In this document: positions 7,617-15,731 of the stretch, piece by piece
Numbering within the stretch: the stretch's first letter is position 1
How the letters are laid out: every line of letters begins with the position of its first letter
From: Caldilineaceae bacterium
GTDB lineage: Bacteria; Chloroflexota; Anaerolineae; Caldilineales; Caldilineaceae
NCBI GenBank assembly: GCA_019637645.1
Contig: JAHBVH010000019.1
Location: 1-64,000, forward strand
Length of the DNA: 64,000 bases
Reading direction: 5' to 3'
The notes under the pieces: model-generated
Told to the model about the DNA's origin: nothing
The model's database searches: none
Seen by the model: only the letters and a program-made list of their open reading frames with translations
Translations under genes and position numbers: made by a program

Positions 7617-8795
7617 ATGAAAATTACCGATGTTACCCTCTTTCGCCTGCATGGTCACTATGCTGGCCCGACCTTCCCGCCGGGTTATCGCCAAGCGCGG
7701 CCCATCGACCTTTATCCAGAGTTCAACACCGGTATGGTCAACTCACCCCAAGCGGGCGCGGCGTTACGGGCCCTCTATGTGGAAATCCACAGTGATGAAG
7801 GGGTGACCGGCCTCTTTGGTCCGATTGAAGATTGGCAAGCTTTTCACATCCACCATACGCTGCGCCCTTTTCTGCTTGGCCGCGATCCCCTAGCAACGGA
7901 ACTGCTCTATGATCAGATGATCCGCTTGGATCGACATGGCCGGTCGGGGCTGTTCATGACCGCGATCAGTGCGGTCGATTGTGCGTTGTGGGATCTCAAG
8001 GGCAAAGTCTGGAACCAACCGATCTATCGGCTGTTGGGTGGCCCAACGCGTGAGGCAGTGCCAGCCTATGCCAGCATGTTGGGCTTTTCTACCGAGCCCA
8101 CACCCGCAGCAGCATTAGCGCAAGAGTACAAGGCAGCCGGCTACACCGCACAAAAATGGTTCTTTCGCTATGGCCCTAGCGATGGTGCAGAAGGGATGGA
8201 AAAGAATCTGGCGATGGCGCAGGCCGTGCGCGAGGCGGTTGGCCCCTACTACCAGTTGATGTTTGATGCGTTTATGGGGTGGGATCTGGCCTATGCCAGC
8301 CAAATGGTGCGCGAGTTGGCGCCATTGCGCCCCTTTTGGGTAGAAGAACCGCTACCGCCAGAGCGGGTCAGCGAGTTTCGTAGGCTGAAGCAGGTGGCGT
8401 CGGTACCCATTGCCACGGGGGAACATGTCTATACGCGTTGGCAAACCAAAGAGTTATTGATCAACGAGGCAGTTGACATACTCCAGAATGATCCTGACTG
8501 GACGGGCGGAATTACCGAGCAGGTTAAACTGTGCGCCTTGGCTTCAGCCTTCGAGGTGCCCTTAATTGCGCACGGCCACTCGTTGCTACCCGCGCTGCAT
8601 GTGGCGGGCGCCCAATCACCGGCCGCCGTCCCACGTGTAGAATATTTAGTGCGCTATCAAGAGAGCAAGCAGTATTTTCACACACCGATCTATCGCCCGC
8701 AGCAAGGAGTCGTGATACTCCCCGCCCTACCGGGCCTCGGCATGGTACTCGATGAAACAAAGATCGAAAAGCGCGAAGAAATTCACTATGCGTAG
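7617..8795 (+). CDS. Enolase-superfamily sugar-acid dehydratase (mandelate racemase / rhamnonate dehydratase-like)
   Basis: Counted from the ATG at 7617, with AAAGGGAGA just upstream, the protein is 392 residues. The frame is open from 7521, but that stretch contains the direct repeat and is unlikely to be coding. An N-terminal capping domain precedes a barrel with the metal ligands D217 (LMFDAF), E243 (WVEEPLPPE) and E269 (ATGEHVYT). A candidate catalytic His is H319 or H321 in IAHGHS, and AQKWFFRYGP occupies the usual second-strand base position. Members dehydrate sugar acids to 2-keto-3-deoxy acids. The motif pattern is closest to the L-rhamnonate dehydratase group; substrate remains an inference. 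Confidence 0.87.
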   Translation: MKITDVTLFRLHGHYAGPTFPPGYRQARPIDLYPEFNTGMVNSPQAGAALRALYVEIHSDEGVTGLFGPIEDWQAFHIHHTLRPFLLGRDPLATELLYDQMIRLDRHGRSGLFMTAISAVDCALWDLKGKVWNQPIYRLLGGPTREAVPAYASMLGFSTEPTPAAALAQEYKAAGYTAQKWFFRYGPSDGAEGMEKNLAMAQAVREAVGPYYQLMFDAFMGWDLAYASQMVRELAPLRPFWVEEPLPPERVSEFRRLKQVASVPIATGEHVYTRWQTKELLINEAVDILQNDPDWTGGITEQVKLCALASAFEVPLIAHGHSLLPALHVAGAQSPAAVPRVEYLVRYQESKQYFHTPIYRPQQGVVILPALPGLGMVLDETKIEKREEIHYA

Positions 8796-8800
8796 GACAG

Positions 8801-8839
8801 AGCAAGGCGATTGTCGATTCCACCAACAATCGCCTTGCT
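8801..8839. terminator. Bidirectional hairpin terminator
   Basis: AGCAAGGCGATTGT (8801-8814) and ACAATCGCCTTGCT (8826-8839) are perfect 14-base arms with an 11-base loop. They lie between the converging ends of the dehydratase and the receiver/kinase gene; the right arm reaches into the TAG of the latter. Confidence 0.8.
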
Positions 8840-10001
8840 ATTCCTCCGTTAACTGGTCCCAATAAGCCTCCCCTAAACTATCCTCATCAGCGTGGGCAGG
8901 CAACCGCACTGTCATGGTCCTGCCCATATCGGGCTGGGCGGTCAGTTGAAAGGTCCCTTGCAACAAGTCCACCGCCTGTTGGACAATAGCCAACTCTAAT
9001 CCAGTTCCCGCTAAAGTAGCGGCGTTCAGATCTTGATTGACTACCTCCGCTCGACGCGCCTGTTGGGCCTCGGTGAGGGCAGCACATTGTTCCTGAACAA
9101 CCAAAATACATTCATTAGGCTGATTGTCTAACAGCACACGTACAACGCCACCTCTGGGTGTTGTTTTAACCGCATGAGCAATCAGGTTTGCCACAATCAG
9201 CCGCAAAAGGCGCAGATCGATCAGCAAGGTATGGTTGCTCTGGCTTTCAAAGAGAATTTGGTAGCGCTCCCCATAGATTGCCAGCGTATCTTCATGAATA
9301 CGCTGAAAAAATTTGGCGGCATTGAGCAACTCGGATTCAAGTTCCAGTGTGCCAGCTTCCATTTGGGCCAGGATCAACAAGTCATCCAACATCTGTAATA
9401 GTAAGCGAGTCGAAGCCTCAATACGATTGAGGTGGGCCAAACGGCGCTCCTCGTCCATCCGCGTTGCATAATCGCGCAGCAAACTATTGGTCATTAAAAT
9501 GCTGGTTAAGGAATTGGCAAAATCGTGGGAAAACATGGAAACCAGTTTTGGTTTCAGTAGGCGATTGGTGCGGGCTTCATCTAAGGATTGGCGTAATTGT
9601 GCGAGTTCCTTTTGGTGCTCTAGCGCTTGGGCGGCGCGCTTCGCAAGGCGCCCTTGGATGGCTTGCAGTAATTCTAAACGAGTAAAGGGTTTGGTGATAT
9701 AGTCGTCCGCCCCTAATTCCATCCCTTTGCGGATATCTTCGTGGGCCACCCGCGCGGTGACGAAAATGAAAGGAATGCTAGCCATTGCAGGGTTAGCATG
9801 CACTTCGAGCAAGACGCCATAGCCGTCCAGCCGCGGCATTAAGATATCACAGATGATTAGATCCGGTACAAAGCGCAGCGCCAGCTCTACACCGACCATA
9901 CCATCCTCGGCACCGAGGGCTTCATACCCTTCCAGGATTAGCCAATCGACCAGTTCTTCACGCAAGATAGCTTCATCTTCGACCACGAGGATCTTTGTCA
10001 T
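8838..10001 (-). CDS. Receiver domain fused to a degenerate histidine-kinase module
   Basis: The protein has 387 residues. Residues 1-120 are a complete CheY-like receiver (D52 phosphoacceptor, VTAR at 81-84, K104 in TKPF). A HisKA-like helix pair follows with H159 in MFSHDFANSLTSI. The ATPase part is eroded: in the N-box ANLIAHAVKTTP the usual Mg-binding Asn is His (H276), and the G1 box DxGxG is replaced by VQEQCAALTE. Only the G2-like AGTGLELAIV (331-340) is well kept. No membrane segment is seen, so it is cytoplasmic. It may sense or relay phosphate through the receiver with weak or no kinase activity. No partner kinase is adjacent. Confidence 0.85.
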   Translation of the reverse strand: MTKILVVEDEAILREELVDWLILEGYEALGAEDGMVGVELALRFVPDLIICDILMPRLDGYGVLLEVHANPAMASIPFIFVTARVAHEDIRKGMELGADDYITKPFTRLELLQAIQGRLAKRAAQALEHQKELAQLRQSLDEARTNRLLKPKLVSMFSHDFANSLTSILMTNSLLRDYATRMDEERRLAHLNRIEASTRLLLQMLDDLLILAQMEAGTLELESELLNAAKFFQRIHEDTLAIYGERYQILFESQSNHTLLIDLRLLRLIVANLIAHAVKTTPRGGVVRVLLDNQPNECILVVQEQCAALTEAQQARRAEVVNQDLNAATLAGTGLELAIVQQAVDLLQGTFQLTAQPDMGRTMTVRLPAHADEDSLGEAYWDQLTEE

Positions 10002-11207
10002 AGCGTTCTGTTCCTCTAGTTAGCAACGGGCAGCTTGATGCAACCTGCATACCCCATGAATTACGGTAGCGACGAATCCATTCACAAGGTAAGGAACAAA
10101 GCGGGTATTCGCGCATATGGTTGAACTGGCCAAGCCTATACAAGGCTGATAGGACAGGGGCATCGACCGTTTGGGGATAGCAAAAGACCGCAGCCCATTA
10201 GCCAGCGTTGCCCCGCATCTTCGCAACCGCTATCAGCAGGTGTAAATACCAAGTTGCGTGCAAATTGCGCTGCGTTTCATAAAGCCGCGAAAGAAGAGTG
10301 GTACTCGCTGGACTAGAACCCTATCTATACTTTCTGCATCTTTACAAAGTAGGACTAGTATAGGTTCACGGACGTATACTAGAGTTATTTTTCAATAAAA
10401 GTATAAGTGAGATATGGAACGTTTCTGGAAAAAGAAGCTCGGTTTTTGCCTGGATGTGCCAGTGTAATCAGTCGGGATTATGAAAAACAAGACTACTACA
10501 ATATTCTTAGCACACTCCTCAGAATAAGTCAAGTAATTAAGGTTTAATTTTATCCGCCTTACCGTTAGCCAAGCATAGGTCAATCGAACCATACATAGAG
10601 AGCGCAAGCGGTCATCCAGCTTGAGCAGGCTTTGGCGCGTGGATAGGATTTAGCTCGTCCTGCCAATATGTCAAGTAGAGCGCGCTTTCAGTAGGATTTG
10701 CCAATATATTGGCCGACCTATCACCCTCCATATTTTCACCTATCTTATAAAAGTATATTCTTCTTAAAATTTTATATTTATCTATTGACAGATATATTTA
10801 TTATTGATAATATACTATAGATTTAGTCATAGAAAACTTATTTATCAAAAACATGAACTATTTACCTACGTGACCCAAGACGTGCTGTCAACAGATTCTG
10901 AGAATAGATTGAGCCCATTGCCCTGAAACAAATCCGTGCGATTTCTCCCGGCGGGGGTGGAATTTGATGGGGTTGTCCGTTCAACTCGTTCTTGCAATCC
11001 GCTGACAGCCTCTTTCACTATCCTCTGCCTCATTGGAATCGGAACGGTTAGGAATGCACTGCAGTAAAATCTGACCTCTATTTTTGTAGATTACCCGCGC
11101 GAAAACCAGTGGTCAGGGTCTGTGCAAACGGTCAAACAGTCCTTCATTTTACAGCCCTTCATTTTGCGGTCATCGTTAGATTTATTGGAAAGTAGAGAAG
11201 AGCTTCT
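10002..11207. other. 1.2-kb non-coding region, AT-rich in the middle
   Basis: No convincing gene is seen on either strand; the open frames at 10020-10226 and 10392-10607 (minus) have no recognisable protein character. From about 10730 to 10870 the sequence is strikingly AT-rich compared with its surroundings. It carries a near-consensus promoter pointing at the multicopper oxidase gene. The rest may be a long leader, an unrecognised small RNA or decayed sequence. Confidence 0.6.
10785..10813 (+). promoter_or_regulatory. Near-consensus sigma-70 promoter in AT-rich DNA
   Basis: TTGACA (10785-10790) and TAATAT (10808-10813) are spaced by 17 bases. An overlapping TATACT lies at 10811-10816. The flanks are AT-rich like an UP element. 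Transcription would start near 10820, giving either a leader of about 390 bases for the multicopper oxidase or a separate small RNA. Confidence 0.6.
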
Positions 11208-12362
11208 ATGCTGCAAGATTGGTTACGTCAATTATTAGCACGTCGTGAACTTTTTCGGATGGGGATAGGTAGCCTTGCTGGTCTAGCAGGTGCCGGAGCA
11301 ATTAGCAATACACGCGGTGGGCAAACCGTTCAGGCACAACAGGGTACCGATCATTCGGCCAATGGACACGGTAGAGCGGGCACCAGTGATCATGGCAATA
11401 ATATGCTGATAGGCCAAGTCGATCACGCGAAGAATGGATTTGATCCCATGCAGATCCTCGTGGATTGGGATTATGGCACAGTTAGCACATTACCCACTGG
11501 ACAAACATTGCGGGAATATGAAGTCGTTGCCTTTGATCGCGAAATAGAAATTGCCCCGGGCCTTTTCTTTCCCGCCTGGACCTTCAACGGGCGTGTGCCT
11601 GGCCCAACCATTCGCTGTACCGAAGGGGATCGCATTCGTATTCGTTTCATTAATGCCGGCACCCATCCTCACACGCTCCACTTTCATGGCATCCACCCAC
11701 ATGAGATGGATGGTGTCCCTGGTGCTGGTCCTGGCGAGATTGGCGTTGGTGAAACATTCACCTATGAGTTTGATGCCGAACCCTTTGGCTGCCATCATTA
11801 CCACTGTCATGCATTGCCGCTCAAACGACATATTCACAAGGGCCTTTATGGCGCATTTATTGTCGATCCCAAGGCGGGGCGACCTCCGGCGCGAGAATTC
11901 CTTATGTATATGAATGCATTTGACACCAACTTTGACAATGAAAACGAAATCTATGCGGTCAATACGGTCGGCTTTGAATATGCCCGACGGCCCATCCCCG
12001 TGAAGGTTGGTGAGTTGGTCCGTGTCTACCTTATCAATATCACCGAATTTGATCCCATCAACTCTTTCCATCTCCATGCCGAGTTCTTCGATTATTATGA
12101 TCACGGCACTACGTTAGAGCCGACCTTGCGCACGGTAGATACAATTATGCAGGTCCAAGCCCAACGCGGAATCTTGGAATTCCGCTATCGCTGGCCTGGT
12201 CAATACATGTTCCATGCCCATGTGAGCGAGTTTGCCGAATTGGGCTGGATGGGTCTTTTCAATGTTGTGTCACCCGAAGCGTTTCCTGCAGCATTGGCAA
12301 CCGCAGGCGTTGATGAAACTTGGGATGAAAAAGCAACAAAAGGCAGCACCGTTGCGGCTTAG
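11208..12362 (+). CDS. Two-domain multicopper oxidase (nitrite-reductase-like fold)
   Basis: The protein has 384 residues. A Tat-type leader (ARRELFRM, residues 11-18, then a small hydrophobic stretch) exports it. A His/Gly-rich linker (49-75) may bind metal. Domain 1 has HTLHFHG (H158, H160) and CHHYHCHALPLKRHIHKG (C200 flanked by H199 and H201, then H208/H210), giving a type 1 copper site. Domain 2 has SFHLHAEFF (H288, H290) and MFHAHVSEF (H336, H338) but no copper-ligand Cys. That places type 1 copper only in domain 1, as in so-called type C two-domain oxidases or NirK. The following ZIP transporter and cupredoxin suggest a metal-oxidation or copper-handling role rather than denitrification; no nitrogen-oxide genes are nearby. 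Confidence 0.88.
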   Translation: MLQDWLRQLLARRELFRMGIGSLAGLAGAGAISNTRGGQTVQAQQGTDHSANGHGRAGTSDHGNNMLIGQVDHAKNGFDPMQILVDWDYGTVSTLPTGQTLREYEVVAFDREIEIAPGLFFPAWTFNGRVPGPTIRCTEGDRIRIRFINAGTHPHTLHFHGIHPHEMDGVPGAGPGEIGVGETFTYEFDAEPFGCHHYHCHALPLKRHIHKGLYGAFIVDPKAGRPPAREFLMYMNAFDTNFDNENEIYAVNTVGFEYARRPIPVKVGELVRVYLINITEFDPINSFHLHAEFFDYYDHGTTLEPTLRTVDTIMQVQAQRGILEFRYRWPGQYMFHAHVSEFAELGWMGLFNVVSPEAFPAALATAGVDETWDEKATKGSTVAA

Positions 12363-12389
12363 ACGGCGATAAGTTACGGAGATAAATTT

Positions 12390-13586
12390 ATGGGCACAGA
12401 TACAAACTCAACGACACTTACCCCTTCACCTGGGCTTACCTGGATCTTAGTCTTCCTTCCCCTTATGCTCTTGGGGCTCGTCATGGCCTATCTTGTCCTC
12501 ACTGGTGGTGGTCTAGCGGAATTAGCAGGGCCACCAGTAGAACAACTTGCGATTCAACGAATTACCTTACCAGAACCGGGTGTCATCCGGGTCGAGGTCG
12601 TCAACGATGGGCCACAACCTGTGACCATTCCGCAAGTATTGGTGGATGATGCCTATTGGGCTTTTACGGTTGAACCCTCTGCCACCATTCCGCGCATGGG
12701 CAGCGCGGTTTTTACAATTCCCTATCCGTGGGTGGAGGAAGAAGCCCATGTTATAAGGCTAATTACCAGCTTAGGGCTAACCTTTGACGGCGAAATCGCC
12801 GCCGCGGTTGAATCACCACAGCCCTCGCTCGATCTTTTCCGGCGCTTTGGTTTGGTGGGTCTCTATGTCGGCGTGGTGCCTGTGCTGCTGGGCATGTTGT
12901 GGTATCCCTTTATGCGCAGGCTCGGACGGCAGGCCATGAATTTTATCCTCGCGCTGACGATTGGTCTACTGCTCTTTCTGGCCGTCGGCACCTGGTTGGA
13001 CGCCCTAGAATTTGCCGCTGAGCTACCGGCCTTTTGGCAAGGCGTGCCCATGGTCATTTTTATTGCGTCCCTAGCCCTTGGGGGCCTCCTTGTCATCGGT
13101 AGCCGCAACCCGAACCAAGAGCGGTCACCGTTGGGATTAGCCTATCTCATTGCGCTGGGCATTGGACTACACAACCTGGGGGAGGGGCTGGCCATTGGGG
13201 CCGCCTTTAGCTTGGGTGAAGCGGCCTTAGGCACATTTCTCGTGCTCGGCTTCACTCTGCACAATATTACGGAAGGCGTGGGGATCGTTGCTCCCCTTAT
13301 GCGAAAACGACCGCCGCTTATTCATTTTTTACTCCTGATCCTCCTTGCTGGTGGGCCGGCCATGCTCGGCACCTGGATTGGCGGCTTTGCCTTTAACCCC
13401 GTGTGGGCAACGATCTTTCTGGCCGTCGGCATTGGCGCTATTCTGCAGGTGGTCTGGGAAGTTGGTAAGCTCATCACCGATGAGAGTGCGAAGCTGGGAC
13501 AACCACTCTTTACGTGGGTCAATCTGAGTGGGGTGGTCGTTGGGGTGGTGATCATGTACTTGACTGCCTTCCTCGTAAAATTTTAG
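12390..13586 (+). CDS. ZIP-family divalent metal transporter with extra N-terminal extracytoplasmic domain
   Basis: The protein has 398 residues. It has one membrane segment at about 17-37 and a soluble beta-rich region (about 50-145, with VEVVNDGPQPVTIPQVLVDD). The eight-helix ZIP core follows, with both metal-binding signatures: HNLGEG (H261, N262, E265) and HNITEG (H291, N292, E295). ZIP proteins carry Zn, Fe or Mn across the cytoplasmic membrane. It starts 27 bases after the multicopper oxidase stop with GGAG in front, so the two are probably one operon. An extracytoplasmic copper oxidase next to a ZIP permease suggests handling of oxidised or reduced Fe or Mn outside the cell. Confidence 0.88.
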   Translation: MGTDTNSTTLTPSPGLTWILVFLPLMLLGLVMAYLVLTGGGLAELAGPPVEQLAIQRITLPEPGVIRVEVVNDGPQPVTIPQVLVDDAYWAFTVEPSATIPRMGSAVFTIPYPWVEEEAHVIRLITSLGLTFDGEIAAAVESPQPSLDLFRRFGLVGLYVGVVPVLLGMLWYPFMRRLGRQAMNFILALTIGLLLFLAVGTWLDALEFAAELPAFWQGVPMVIFIASLALGGLLVIGSRNPNQERSPLGLAYLIALGIGLHNLGEGLAIGAAFSLGEAALGTFLVLGFTLHNITEGVGIVAPLMRKRPPLIHFLLLILLAGGPAMLGTWIGGFAFNPVWATIFLAVGIGAILQVVWEVGKLITDESAKLGQPLFTWVNLSGVVVGVVIMYLTAFLVKF

Positions 13587-13609
13587 GGGTACAGTTTTAG
13601 AATATAGGA

Positions 13610-13683
13610 GTTACGCACTTGGGCTAGACCTGACAGGTTTTCCAAACCTGTCAGGTCTCTAATTACCCAACCAACTGCGTAAC
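13610..13683. repeat. Dispersed palindromic repeat, copy B (best preserved)
   Basis: The core AGACCTGACAGGTTT (13626-13640) and its perfect complement (13644-13658) enclose TCC. Outer arms GTTACGCACTTGG (13610-13622) and CCAACTGCGTAAC (13671-13683) pair at 12 of 13 positions. The element sits between the ZIP and cupredoxin genes, both rightward, so it may attenuate transcription between them. Confidence 0.8.
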
Positions 13684-13725
13684 TTCTAAGAATAATCTGT
13701 CACAGTGGAAGAAGGATAATGTGGT

Positions 13726-14229
13726 ATGGAAGGACTCCAGCAGCAGCCAACAGTGAACCATCAAAGTGTTATGCCCCGCGCTTGCCTTAGCCTATTGCTC
13801 GCCTTATTGGTCGCTGCCTGTAGTAGTGCCAACGCTAATAGCAGCAAAAATGGCAGTAAAATAGAATTGGGTACCCAAGGCGACCAATTGGCCTTTACCC
13901 AAACGGAGGTAGAGGTACAAGCCGGGGAACAGGTGTGGCTGACCTTTATTAATAATGCCAAAGCGCTACAGCACAACTGGGTACTCGTCAAAGGTGGCGA
14001 GCAGGTTGCCCAACAGGTGAGCGACGCCGCCCTAACCGCAGGGTTAGCGAATGAGTTGCAACAAGTCGATCAGACAGTGATTCTTGCCCAAAGCCCGTTG
14101 CTAGAGAGCGGAGAACGGACAGAGATCGCTTTTACAGCACCAACCGAAGCGGGCGCGTACACTTATTTATGCACTTTTCCTGGTCACTTTCTGGTTGGTA
14201 TGAAAGGAACCCTGATCGTCAAGCCCTAG
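13726..14229 (+). CDS. Azurin/plastocyanin-like cupredoxin lipoprotein
   Basis: The 167-residue protein starts at the ATG with AAGGA nine bases upstream. A signal sequence ends in the lipobox VAAC (C32), so it should be lipid-anchored on the outer face of the membrane. The cupredoxin fold carries a full type 1 copper set: H83 (LQHNW), C149 and H154 (CTFPGH) and M159 (VGMKG). It would shuttle electrons or copper next to the multicopper oxidase. It is separated from the ZIP gene by the palindromic repeat. Confidence 0.9.
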   Translation: MEGLQQQPTVNHQSVMPRACLSLLLALLVAACSSANANSSKNGSKIELGTQGDQLAFTQTEVEVQAGEQVWLTFINNAKALQHNWVLVKGGEQVAQQVSDAALTAGLANELQQVDQTVILAQSPLLESGERTEIAFTAPTEAGAYTYLCTFPGHFLVGMKGTLIVKP

Positions 14230-14273
14230 CGCTATGAAGATTTACTTTTTAGAAATCAGCTAGTATTTCGCAC

Positions 14274-14306
14274 AGACCTGTCAGAGTTGCTGTCCCTGAC
14301 AGGTCT
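14274..14306. repeat. Dispersed palindromic repeat, copy C, probable terminator
   Basis: AGACCTGTCAG (14274-14284) and CTGACAGGTCT (14296-14306) are perfect 11-base arms followed by TTGTT. It lies between the converging cupredoxin and DsbA genes. The arms are the same words as in copies A and B. Confidence 0.7.
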
Positions 14307-14406
14307 TGTTATGCGAGCAGCCCAATATTGCTACCGAGTCACGCTCGCTATATCTCTACGAACAAGCCTCAGTCGTGTGGAGCAAGCAAGCAGGGACGCA
14401 GATTCG

Positions 14407-15072
14407 CTAATTTTCGACTGCTTGGCTAACAACCTCAGGCAAGCTGCTAATATTTTGCACCTTCTGACCGTTCACGAAAAAGGTAGGCGTTCCCCCAACC
14501 CCTAATGCTTGTCCATCTTGTAGATCCCGTTGAATTTTATCGGTATATTTATCGCTGTTGAGCACCTCCGTAAACGCGGCCACATCTAAGCCTAGCGCTG
14601 TGGCATATTGCACAAAGAGCGCGGTTTGCGGCGTTTGTTGCTCACCCCAAGTGGGTTGGTTTTGAAAGAGTAGCTCCTGCATTTCCCAATACTTGCCCTG
14701 TTCGCCAGCCGCCTCGGTGGCCTTGGCAGCCAATACCGAATTATTGTGGAGAGGGAAATAGCGCACCACTAGGCGTACTTGGCCTTCATAGGTGCTTAGG
14801 ATCTGCTTGACCATCGGGAAGGCAGCACGACAAGACTCACACTCTGGATCCAGAAATTCAACGACGGTAACTTTGGCGTCTGCCGGCCCCAAGCTTGGGC
14901 TATCCTCGCGGATCAAAATGTTCGGCGTCGCGGGCTCGGCTGGGCGGTTCGCCAGCCAAGCTACCCCCACAATCAAGAGAACGGCAACCAAGGCAATGCC
15001 CACAAGGAGCTTGACCTCACGCTTGGCACCTTGCTTGCCGCGCGGCTTAGTGATTTGCTTCTTTGTCGTCAT
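14407..15072 (-). CDS. DsbA-family thiol-disulfide oxidoreductase, membrane anchored
   Basis: From the ATG at 15072, which shares ATGA with the stop of the upstream DsbB gene, the protein is 221 residues. A basic head (1-20) and one membrane segment (about 21-41) place a thioredoxin-fold domain outside the cell. The active site is C78-E-S-C81 (DPECESC). The closing VGGTPTFFVNGQKV contains the cis-proline loop. It would oxidise cysteines of exported proteins and be reoxidised by its DsbB partner. The frame is open further upstream, but that lies inside dsbB. Confidence 0.9.
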   Translation of the reverse strand: MTTKKQITKPRGKQGAKREVKLLVGIALVAVLLIVGVAWLANRPAEPATPNILIREDSPSLGPADAKVTVVEFLDPECESCRAAFPMVKQILSTYEGQVRLVVRYFPLHNNSVLAAKATEAAGEQGKYWEMQELLFQNQPTWGEQQTPQTALFVQYATALGLDVAAFTEVLNSDKYTDKIQRDLQDGQALGVGGTPTFFVNGQKVQNISSLPEVVSQAVEN

Positions 15073-15527
15073 ACGTCTTCGTCCTTTTCTTCTTTTTTGT
15101 AAAATATCAAGGCAATGGTCGTAATGGTAAAGGCCATTAGCGATAGGAGTGGAATGGTAATAAACCCTAGCCACTCAATTTGCCGAGTGGTACAGGAAAT
15201 TCCTGCTGTACAGGGTACAATCGACTCCGGAATCACGTGATAGTAGAGGAGATTGTGGTAGCTAGCAATGAGTATCCCCGTGATTGTAAGTGGCAAACAG
15301 TAGAATTTGAGACGCCGATCTACCGTGACAATGGCAACGGCCAAGATATAGACCAGCGGGTACATAAAAATTCTTTGGTACCAACAGAGCATACAGGGTG
15401 GTAGCTTCATGACTTCGCTAAAGTAAAGACTGCCGAGCGTCGCCACAAGCACCTGAAACCATGCCACATAGGCCAGATTGGGTCGAATTTGGGCAAAGAG
15501 CCTGGACGGCTGAAGGACTGATTGCAT
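15069..15527 (-). CDS. DsbB/BdbC-family disulfide bond formation protein
   Basis: The 152-residue protein has four hydrophobic segments and two cysteine pairs, C45-M-L-C48 (PPCMLCWYQRI) and C106/C112 (PCTAGISC). This is the DsbB pattern that passes electrons from DsbA to quinone. It is translationally coupled to the DsbA gene by ATGA. A TTGACA-like -35 element is visible on the minus strand at 15663-15668, without a good -10. The pair fits with nearby exported copper proteins that need oxidative folding. Confidence 0.88.
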   Translation of the reverse strand: MQSVLQPSRLFAQIRPNLAYVAWFQVLVATLGSLYFSEVMKLPPCMLCWYQRIFMYPLVYILAVAIVTVDRRLKFYCLPLTITGILIASYHNLLYYHVIPESIVPCTAGISCTTRQIEWLGFITIPLLSLMAFTITTIALIFYKKEEKDEDV

Positions 15528-15731
15528 AAGAATCGTTTTGGGTTACATAGATATATGCTGCTATCATTTACACTTGACGCCAGCATATCAGATGAATGTT
15601 CGAATCAAACCGACGTTACACAACTGCCGCGGGCAACTGTGTAGTCCTAGTACAACGAACTTTGTCAACCCTGTCTTGAATCATCGCCTGCACCATGATG
15701 CGGCGTCAGGCACACCAACAACAGTCGACAC

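Noticed and set aside
10392..10607. A 71-codon minus-strand frame in the non-coding interval
   Set aside because: Composition is not protein-like, no ribosome site is seen, and no family is recognised.
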